Assembly: GCA_019425655.1 (NCBI GenBank)
Contig: NQWY01009016.1
Location: 1-26,035, forward strand
DNA: 26,035 nucleotides
DNA from: Rhizophagus prolifer
Taxonomy: Eukaryota; Glomeromycota; Glomeromycetes; Glomerales; Glomeraceae
Direction: 5' to 3'
Shown: positions 8,901 to 17,138 of the stretch, one piece after another
Layout of the letters: every line of letters begins with the position of its first letter
Position numbering within the stretch: the first letter of the stretch is position 1
Notes under the pieces: model-generated
What the model was told of the DNA's origin: nothing
Database searches by the model: none
What the model saw: the letters and a program-made list of their open reading frames with translations, nothing else
Position numbers and translations under genes: made by a program

Positions 8901-10789
8901 AACAGGTGCTGTTACGGTAGTTGATATTGTAATTTCCACAGTGGGTTTAAAAAAATTTGTAGTAGCAGAAATAAATACATTGAAAAGTACGTCCATTCTA
9001 TCATTCAAGGTCGGATTATTTTGGGAAATTGTTATAGGTCCGAATGTTTGTCCAGGAGCAGCATTAATTATAACATCAACGGAAGTTGTTTTTGAGCAAT
9101 CAAATGGAATGCAGCTTGGTGTAGACATAGTAACATTATAATATCCAGCTTGCGGAATATATGGTTGTAAAATAACTTTTGCCGTAGAAAGCTCCCCAGT
9201 TGTCTGCAATACACTTTTCCAAGTTCCAGATATTAACATAGATGCCCATGCACCTTCAACAGTTACTTTTGGTTGAAATTGATTGACTACGCAAGAGGGA
9301 CTATTATCGTTTGCAGCACGTACAACAACATCTATAATAAAAGAGATGTAGAAATTATCTTTACCTAGCTTTTTTTTTTGTAAAAGAAAAGAAAAGGTTA
9401 ATTTTTTTTACCAGACTGGAAAAGTTGAATGCCATGAAATCCACCACCGGGTCCGTACCATTCCAAAATGTCCACTTGAATTCCTATTATTTCAAGTTGA
9501 TTAACGAATGAGAACATTTGAAATTCCACATTATCAGGACTAAGAGGACAAGAATCTGAACATTGTGTAAGCCCGTTTATCGGATCCATATAATATAGTG
9601 TAATTACACTCATATCAGCTGTAGCGATTAACCTACATGAAAACAAATTTGAAATTTAAATCCTTTCCTTCATTCATTATAATAAATCCACCAATCTAGT
9701 CCGATAGTTTACCTAAATGCCTTTGTTCCTCTCCCCCCAACATTTGTATTTTTAATTCCAATCATACTTGGAGTTACTTTAACGCTAAATTCTGCTCTCC
9801 AAAAACCCGGAATGTTATCTCTCATCAACCAAGTTGTTCCAGGTCCATCAGGATCTGCACTGCATCTAATAACAGTTGGATCTCCAAACTCTTCACTAAC
9901 AGCTGAATTACCTCCAGTTATCTATAATTTAGAGTAATTAAATTAGATATCATATATATCAAAAACCAAGTCAAATCGAATCAAATAAATAAAATATCAA
10001 AATAAAAGATATATAAAATAAAAATAAAATATAAATAAAAAGTATCGATTAAAAAGAAATCAATGTTACCGTAGAATTTTGAATGTTAATTGGTTGAATA
10101 TTTGTTACATCACCAAATGTTCCATCGCCGGTTGCATCAAACTGCCCCCCGAAATATATAGTATTATTAGGTTCATTATACGCAATAGTATGAACGGGTC
10201 CATTAAATCCTTTGAAAGGTAACGCTTCCCATGCATTATTGCTCCATATGGCTACATTACCAACAAAATCTGCGGCATTTATATTAGTAGTTGTTGTTTT
10301 AATTGGAGCAGAAAACATTCCTCCAACATATACAATAGAATTAGTGGTATCACAATATAATGAATTTATTGGGCCATCTAATCCTTCTATTAGAGGTGAA
10401 AATGTCTTTGCAGATGGATCATAACGAGCTATGTTATTAACTGCTATACCTCCAATTGAACTAAAATTACCACCAATATATACGTCCATTTCATCATTAG
10501 ACCGTGGTAGTATACATATTGCATTTATTGTCCCATTAGATGATGATGTCCCGGCCAATTGAAAAGTACCGTTTGGTGACCGTGTTATAAAAGAATCGCT
10601 TACACTGTCAAAAATCTCTTTTTGACCAACACTGCTATATTCTGATATACCATTATATTGTCCCGGTACAAGAATTTGAGACAACCCCTCAAAATTAATT
10701 TTTGGTCTTTCAGCTGTAACGTATACAACTTGTAATAATATTCCAACACAAGATATTAGTAACGTTAGAAGGCTACTATATATCTTCAT
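5987..10789 (-). CDS. RAX2: Rax2-like cortical polarity marker with C-terminal SH3 domain
   Basis: Nine exons: 10789-10070, 9921-9713, 9632-9412, 9331-7829, 7759-7560, 7491-6975, 6883-6305, 6229-6152, 6078-5987; 1372 residues with no frame break. Rax2 is a type I membrane protein marking sites of polarised growth, acting with Rax1 and Bud proteins in yeast. A signal peptide (MKIYSSLLTLLISCVGILLQ..., about 1-26) precedes a large extracellular beta-propeller region with repeated GG.F blades (YIGGNFSSIGG, YVGGMF, YFGGQF, VIGGKF twice, VVGGKF) and many N-glycosylation sequons. A membrane helix (about 1127-1150, IPVVIAISTVIALSFVFLIF) is followed by basic RYFKRKR, a Ser/Asn-rich linker and an SH3 domain (about 1300-1360: YRARYPF, ELGFNAGD, WWLGWKR, GVFPSNYV). 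The last intron has a GC donor (6151-6150). Yeast Rax2 has only a short tail, so the SH3 is notable. Confidence 0.92.
6277..6300. repeat. T12A12 palindrome inside a Rax2 intron
   Basis: Twelve T followed by twelve A form a perfect 24-bp palindrome immediately next to the 5' splice site (GT at 6304-6303) of the intron that splits the SH3 coding region. In RNA it could fold back on itself beside the donor. Similar but shorter T-run/A-run pairs lie in a TSR2 intron (about 2657-2678) and a CCA1 intron (about 3463-3482). Confidence 0.6.
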
Positions 10790-11386
10790 ACTGTAAACAT
10801 CTAGAATAAAATTTCAAATTATCTACTTGATCTTTTAAGTCGGTAATACTAAAATTTAGTCTAGAATCTATAAATACAGTTTTTTTAACAAAAACTGTTC
10901 GTATAGGATTAAGAAATTTGAATTAAATAGATATACCAGATATTATTATATTGTATTAATTATGTTTCGCTTTTGAAAATGTTATTGCTAAAATTAATTC
11001 TCTATCTGCTATTATACAGAATATTATGTCTAATTTTTTTTTGTTAGTGAATATTTAATGTCTCAAGTCTAAATTATTCATCGTACGATAACAGTTGTGA
11101 TATTATGTACTCGCAAAAGAACAGCTTTTCACGAGCTTTCTTTTCGGTTAAAAACTTTTGTTTTCGAAAAGAGGCGAAAAATGCTGCAGTCTGCAGCTGT
11201 ACGTTTAAAATAGCACAAATACAATTTTGTACAAATTATTATCAAAAAAAAAATTTTCAGTTTTGCAACTTAATTGTCAATTATGTCAAATAACACTAAC
11301 TAAAAAAGGCAATTCAAATTTTGTTGTAATTTATTATTTAATAAATTATTTTCTTACAAAATATTGGAAAATAAAAGTTGATTATT
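10790..11386. promoter_or_regulatory. Rax2 upstream region
   Basis: About 600 bases lie between the RPN6 stop and the Rax2 start; both genes are on the minus strand, so this should hold the Rax2 promoter and 5' UTR. Small inverted repeats are visible: ACAGTTTTT/AAAAACTGT around a 5-base loop near 10876-10898, and GCTGCAG-T-CTGCAGC at 11183-11197. Several CGAAA-type hexamers cluster at 11140-11182, loosely similar to cell-cycle boxes, but none is a full consensus. Two overlapping open frames at 11105-11415 are AT-rich and look accidental. Confidence 0.4.
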
Positions 11387-13337
11387 TTACGTTAACTTCG
11401 CAGCCTGCATATTAGAATAAAAATTATGGATCAACTACAGGACTTAAATTGTGAATATAACTTAAAAAGGATAATGTTACCTTTTCATATAAGGATTCAA
11501 CAACATTTCCCATTTGCTTGAGGGTTTCCAATGCGGCTTCATATGTTAACTTAAAATATTTTTATATAATATTAGTTGAATTAAAATATATATATGCCAA
11601 CAACCAAAATAAACTTACATCTTGAGATGGCTCATCAAACACAATTAAACATCCTGCTCCTTGGTCCAGAATGCCATGAAAAACTTTATCTAATATCATT
11701 TGAGACAATTTTGTTTCTACTTGTGGGGTAGGTAATTTGACCATTTCTGCAACATGAGAAATTTCCACCCTAGAGAATGGTTCTATTATGCGTACCAAAT
11801 TTTGTTCAAGCAAAGTGTCATAAAGGGCAGCAAGATGTGACCCAATTCTAATAATATTAAAAAAAATAACAACCGGTTACAATTAAATTCTAGGTCATTT
11901 ATATAAATTTATGATCAATACCATCTTTGTAAATCGCCAACGCGGTTTCGAATTCGTTTAGTGATCGGTTTTTATGAGCTGTTGCTATAGCTTTCATAGC
12001 ATCAACTTCGCGTCCAGCGTAACGCAAAGCGAGTTTACCATTGATTATGGCGTAAACATCTTCTGACTTCAAAATAAAAAAAGTATATTAATCGCTTATG
12101 CAAATTAATCATGTAAAGATATTATCAAACATACCAAATTTAACATGATTTTACAAAGTAACATATACTTCAAAGCAGAAATAGCTCTGGGATCATCTTG
12201 TGATGAATATCCTTCAAGAGTTTCATAAAAATATGAATACCTATGGAATTTAATATAAGTTAGTTATGAATAACAAAAATTATAAAGATGCATAATCACA
12301 TATACATACGCTGTTTTATAGTCCTTATCCTCAGCATGTAAAATTCCAGACTGCATATCCAGTGCAGCCTGAAGAAGAGGTGGACAATAAATAGCATTCG
12401 CAGATGTTCTAGCTGATGTAAGAGCTGCCTTGAATATAAATGATTTTCATTAGCATAAAGGATGATTATGGCCAAATTCTCAAAAGAATATAAATTTGAA
12501 ATCTACTCTAGATTTTGGTAAATTTCTTAACGCATGACAAACTCTGCTCTCCAAAAGTTGAACTTCCACTAACACCATTTTATCATCCAAACGCTTCAAT
12601 TCTTTTAAAAGTGAATTGATGAGGCTTAAAGCATCATGATACATTTTCCTACAGAGCTACTAAACGGGTTTCTAAGGATTGCTTTAAGAAAATTCGTTTT
12701 TCTTGAACGCTCCAATCAATCGTTTCTTTGCAAATTTCGATTTGGAGCGGTAGAGTATTAGGTATTTCAGAAAACAGATCAATCAAAGTCTTTACTGAAA
12801 GATAATTTCTGAAATCAGTAAAAAGAACAAAAATTGATTAGCACATATTAAAAAGGTGACAATATTATACCTATTTTTGCAGTTTTAGCTCTCACAATTG
12901 ACGCCATAAAAGATCGAGAAGAGCGTATCAAACTTGATAATTCGTCTGGTTTTCTAATTAGATATAAAGCATTAAATCATTAGTTGATGGACACAATTAA
13001 ATATAGAATATCATACCTATAATCCCGATACAGTTCACCAAGTTTAACCAAGGCAAGTTCTTGATCTCGGATCAAATTTTCGTTATTTTCTAAATTAATT
13101 TTTCAAAAAAAAACCCGATTTAAAATAATCGATTGTAAAAATCATTTCGTTGCAAACAATAAATTACATATTCAACGAAAATTTAAAAAAAGTCGCGTAT
13201 TGTAAAACGACCGTGAAAGGTCATCAATTTGATAGAAACATACCAGCATTCTGTGCAAGAATTTGCTTATATATCTGTTCAGCTTCACCTGGAGAAGTCT
13301 TTGCAAACTCCTCGGCTTGTTTCAAAAGTGAAGACAT
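11387..13337 (-). CDS. RPN6: 26S proteasome lid subunit Rpn6 (PSMD11)
   Basis: Rpn6 clamps the proteasome lid to the core through TPR-like repeats and ends in a PCI domain. Ten exons: 13337-13244, 13089-13017, 12953-12871, 12793-12507, 12428-12310, 12240-12135, 12066-11922, 11847-11619, 11549-11481, 11404-11387. Diagnostic blocks are [19 protein letters not shown] at the start, [54 protein letters not shown], the PCI stretch [34 protein letters not shown] and the last residues YEKAAKLT. Within this near-perfect orthologue three places lose the frame: near 12781 (one base short in VKTL-DLF), near 12650 (about eight bases short where related proteins have roughly four more residues after RLVAL), and near 11843 (about 19 bases short between ELG and SHLAAL). 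A working copy is expected because the gene is essential, so assembly deletions are likely; decay is possible. Confidence 0.93.
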
Positions 13338-13562
13338 TTTGAACGAATAATGAAGATTGATTATATTTATCACTTTATATAAAATTTTTGCATTACGTAC
13401 TCAAATGATAAGCGGTGTAACGCCAAAAAAAAGTGTTGACCCCAAAGCCCCTAACCCGTTGAAAATTTTTCCGGTACAAAATTCGAACAGTTGTACGTAA
13501 CTAGCAAACGAATATCGACAAGTTTTATTTGACAGATCTCTTTTTTAACTATAAAATCCAAT
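13338..13562. promoter_or_regulatory. Divergent promoter, RPN6 / PRCC-like gene
   Basis: These 225 bases separate two start codons facing away from each other. An A-run-interrupted, relatively G+C-rich centre (13415-13500) contains CCCCT and GGTGTAACGCC. A TATAAAA-like word (about 13550-13557) sits just ahead of the PRCC start. I looked for the yeast proteasome box GGTGGCAAA and did not find it. Confidence 0.45.
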
Positions 13563-14962
13563 ATGTCGCTCGTTGCTGATTATGGATCAGATATATCCAG
13601 TAGTGAAGAAGAAAATGATATTCAAAATATAGAAACAGTAACTACAGAAACTAAAACAACAAAAAAATCTTTAACTTCTTTACCAAAAAACAAAAGAAAT
13701 GGACCTGTTAAGATTGTAGTTGATTTACCAAAACCTGTTAAAGACGATGATGACAGTGATAAGGATCAAATTTCAAAAAAAACGAAGTCTAGTGGTAGTG
13801 ATTTATTTGCACTATTGCCAGCACCAAAAAGACCAATTACTGGCAAGGAACAAAAATCGTCAGCAAATAATTCGACTGATTTAGCTACTAATAAGCCGAC
13901 GACAGCGTCTACAAGTTTTGTTCCTCATACGCTTACAAAACGAAAATCTACGGCACAAAAAAATTCTAATTTATCACAATCTATATCAAAAATAAAAGGA
14001 AAAGAAGTAAAGGTACATAGCGATGATGATGAAACAAAAGATAAAACTGAGAGCAATAATTTTACGGAATCATTCTTTCCATTAGGTAATTGATATATAT
14101 ATATATAGGTTTGTTATTGTTAAAATTTATCTTAAATGCTTATAATTCTTATTGCTACTAATAGGAGCTGAAATAACAAATATAATACCAAATAATGTTA
14201 TTGAGGATAAATCCTCCTTTAAAACAACTAATAATTTGGATAAGATGTATTCGTCCAATATCGAATCAAACGTGGTGACAGAAGACTATAACGTGACAAA
14301 TGATCATTATTACAATTACAATTACCAATGGGATGCCAGTACAAGTTCATATATGGAATATCCAGATTATTTTTACGATGAGTCTCAATTACAACAACAA
14401 AGTAGCGAACAAGCGCAACCTGATAGTCAAATAGATGACGAAGTGGTAAAATATATGTTCGACTTTTACTTTTTTGCTGTTTTTTATTATTTAATGATTT
14501 ATTATTTCATAAGTAGATTCAAAAATTGGGAGGTAGAAGAGGTAAAGAAGGGCCAATTATAATCAAAGAGATAAATGCAGCAGATCAAATGGCTGATGCA
14601 TGGCAAGCTCAAATGGGCGAATTAACAAAACCTGGCAGAACGGGAAGTGGAGGAATGGTATTTTTCACTTATTTGAATTACTATTAACATTAATGAAAGA
14701 GATCTAATGAACACGTTTGTCCTTACATTATATACAAATAGCATTTTAAACCGACGAAAGGACAAAAAAGAAAACATAATCTAATGTATTTGGCTTATCA
14801 GGCGGCTGCCATGGAAAATGATTTGAAAGAACAATTTGCAGCTAATAAGAAAACAAAAAGAGAGACCCAAGCAAAATATGGTTACTATGATTTATTCGTT
14901 ATCACAAGAACTTTATTTATTTCTATAACTAATTTCATTTCTTCTGTTTTACAGGATTTTAA
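13563..14962 (+). CDS. PRCC-like splicing-associated protein
   Basis: Five exons: 13563-14085, 14165-14445, 14517-14657, 14742-14880 and 14955-14962; 363 residues. The protein matches the PRCC family (nuclear, pre-mRNA splicing associated; human PRCC is the papillary renal carcinoma fusion partner). Family blocks are in order: N-terminal MSLVADYGSDISSSEEE, GSDLFALLPAPKRP, an acidic/Lys-rich disordered middle, a Tyr-rich block (YNYNYQWDASTSSY), IDDEV-IQKLGGRRGKEGP, INAADQMADAWQAQMGEL, and the C-terminal KGQRKRKHNLMYLAYQA...TQAKYGF. Reading through the last donor would add a long AT-rich tail. Splicing GT 14881 to AG 14954 instead gives an 8-base final exon coding only the end of Gly, Phe and stop, which restores the family-typical QAKYGF terminus. 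No frame breaks. It is divergent from RPN6. Confidence 0.9.
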
Positions 14963-15603
14963 TAATTTAATATAAATAATTTATCAGGTAAAACTTACAA
15001 AAATTAGATTGTTGCATTGTTTTTAATCATTGCTAAAAGGTTACTCATTAGTGAAAATATGTATTTTTATTGTTACTACAGCCTACTATTTTTTTTTTTT
15101 ACTTGTGCATCATAATGTTCCGGAGGGTCATATATTTCACAATCTTTTTGTTTTTTATATATTATTGCAGTATATTGAATTATTCATAGTTTTTATTGCA
15201 CTATTTAGGAGAATATTGATAATACAGTTTTTCATTCTGTTACAAAAATTCACTCAAATATCCAAAGGACATTTAATATAAGGCATTTTGTAATAAAATT
15301 TGCTGATAGACTATATGAAATGCTTTTCCATGATATAAATTCTTTTTCACACTCCACTCTTGGCTTTCGGTTAAAGGTACTGGATAATTTTCCACTCTAT
15401 TTTTACTAAACATATTTTAATCTTTCTCTAATGCTAATATTCTTTCTAAAAAAAATTAATGACTAATATTATACTAATAAATTTATAGAATAATATAGTA
15501 CAACATTTAATTTAAGATAAACGATACAATAAATCAATACACATGATCAATAAGATACGCCGCTTAAAATGTTTAAAATGATTATTCTGTTAAGAACCTT
15601 TAG
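14963..15603. other. Intergenic region between convergent PRCC-like gene and BUB3
   Basis: The interval holds the 3' flanks of two convergent genes. A plus-strand open frame at 15030-15281 is almost entirely Phe, Ile, Leu and Tyr codons from AT-rich DNA and is not supported as a gene. A short minus-strand open frame with better composition is listed separately. Confidence 0.5.
15273..15413 (-). CDS. Possible 46-residue small protein
   Basis: ATG at 15413 opens a 46-codon frame ending TAA 15275-15273. Its residues are balanced and protein-like (MFSKNRVENYPVPLTESQEW, then SVKKNLYHGKAFHIVYQQ), unlike the Phe/Ile-rich chance frame on the opposite strand. There is no membrane segment, Cys motif or recognised family. 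It lies just downstream of BUB3 on the same strand. It could be an independent small gene, an exon, or chance. Confidence 0.22.
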   Translation of the reverse strand: MFSKNRVENYPVPLTESQEWSVKKNLYHGKAFHIVYQQILLQNALY

Positions 15604-16916
15604 TTAAGCACTAGAAGTCATTACTCTTGGTTTACATTCATTCTCGTTAATGGGTTTTATAAATACAGAATCCGGAGGATGATCTTTTTCACCTTCTTCA
15701 AATGTATAGCTGCTTGCTATAGCCAGATATTGTCCATCTCTACTGAAATCCAAACTTGCAATACTTGTTGGATATTGTGGATATTGTCTTAATCGCTTTT
15801 TATTAAAACCATCCCAAATATTAACTATTCCATCAGCTCCTCCCGAAGCAAAGGTTCCATGTCTAATAGAGAAGAAATTTTCGTTAAATATGTATATTCA
15901 GAAAAGAATTTTTTAAAATCCGAGGAAGCTTACGTTGGATGAAAAGCTAAAGCGTTAACAGGATAAACAGTATCTACGCCATCAATAACCTTTCTATGGC
16001 ATTTAAACGCGTATTTACGCGCTTGAGCTTCAGGTGATGGATCAAAGAATTCAACGGCAACGCGACCTTCAATTGAACTGCTAGCATAACCTACGTTCAA
16101 AAAAGTTTGTTATATATAATATTTAATGAATGCATTGCCTTTATAATAAATATTTACCTTGACGATTAGGCATACATTTCACACAACGAGTCATAAACTT
16201 TAAACTACTTTCACGTTTTTGTATAGTTTCCGACATATTTCTAATATCGTAAATAAAAAATTGTCTGCCAGCTGTTGCAACCACTAATTTATAATGAACT
16301 AATGATAAAGCAAATACTTTTGCACCGTCTCCAATTTCATACTGCCCAAATAACGCGTCTTTTTTACGAATATCCCATAACCTAATTGTACAATCCCATG
16401 ATCCCGATACAATCATATCTAAGTTCATCTAAAACACGTAAACTTATGTATTTGACTTACGCTTTTCTAAGCTATATTCAACACACTTTACTGCTTTGTC
16501 ATGTAAACCCACGATAGATTCATTGGTTGAATTTATATCAAAACTTTAAATAAGAAATATTTATTAAAAAAAACATAAAAATCAAAAAATAATAATCACA
16601 AACATTATAAATTATTACCTCTTTATGCAATGATCTAGACCCCCGCTAAATATGTGTACACCGTCAGAAAAACAACAATCAAGAACTGAAGCTTTATGTT
16701 GAAAAGAATTTCTAAGCGAATTTTCATTAATGTCGTAAAGTCTTACTGTCTAAAACGTTATAGAATATTAATATTAACAATGAAAGTGAAATAAATAAGT
16801 TTTACGCATACCTTATCCCAGGAAGAAACTAATAAATGATTTGAAGTAGTTGGACTAAATACAACCGAGGAAATTGCATCAGAAGGCGGATCAGCCAATT
16901 CAAATTGTTGTTGCAT
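15604..16916 (-). CDS. BUB3: Spindle checkpoint WD40 protein Bub3
   Basis: Six exons: 16916-16812, 16749-16619, 16543-16461, 16428-16158, 16090-15934, 15862-15604; about 334 residues, the normal Bub3 size. Bub3 is a seven-bladed WD40 propeller that recruits Bub1/BubR1 to phosphorylated KNL1 at kinetochores. Characteristic segments are [115 protein letters not shown] and [20 protein letters not shown]. These separate it from the sister protein Rae1. The third gap (16460-16429) is only 32 bases, with GT and AG ends but a one-base phase mismatch: exon 3 ends AAG-C while the next exon reads from ATG-AAC. Either one base is in error or the boundary is non-canonical. Confidence 0.93.
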
Positions 16917-17138
16917 TGATATAGTTTGAGTGTAGCAAGCGTAGTGAGTGTATAGTTTATAAACTGTTTATAGTTAGGAAAAAACTCGCAAAAAAAAACG
17001 AGCGCGATTACAATTGTGTAACGTCCTGTATTTTCACATCATAATATATGATCTAAAATTCTAAATGTATAACGTTTAAATAACTGAGTGAATAATTTTT
17101 ATTTATTTTCTCTTTATCAAATAATAATAACATTTATA
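16917..17138. promoter_or_regulatory. BUB3 upstream / NOL10 downstream spacer
   Basis: These 222 bases lie between the NOL10 stop and the BUB3 start, both on the minus strand, so the BUB3 promoter must be here or overlap NOL10. A short G+C-richer patch (about 16996-17030, AACGAGCGCGATTACAATTG) stands out in AT-rich DNA. No further element is recognised. Confidence 0.35.

Noticed and set aside
7894-9141. Plus-strand open frames of about 100 codons opposite Rax2
   Set aside because: Antisense shadows of the long Rax2 exon 9331-7829, whose own frame is continuous and conserved.
11105-11415. Two overlapping plus-strand open frames upstream of Rax2
   Set aside because: Lys/Phe/Asn-rich composition with no motif; they overlap the end of RPN6 on the other strand.
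11848-11921. Possible 16-base micro-exon inside the RPN6 intron that would restore frame (AATTTAATTGTAACCG between AG and GT)
   Set aside because: It would split the normal 74-base intron into 32- and 26-base introns, and the encoded EFNCNR does not resemble the family's ELRDDP block.
15030-15281. 83-codon plus-strand open frame, apparently hydrophobic
   Set aside because: Phe/Ile/Leu/Tyr content is explained by T-rich DNA; there is no signal-anchor pattern beyond that and no family resemblance.
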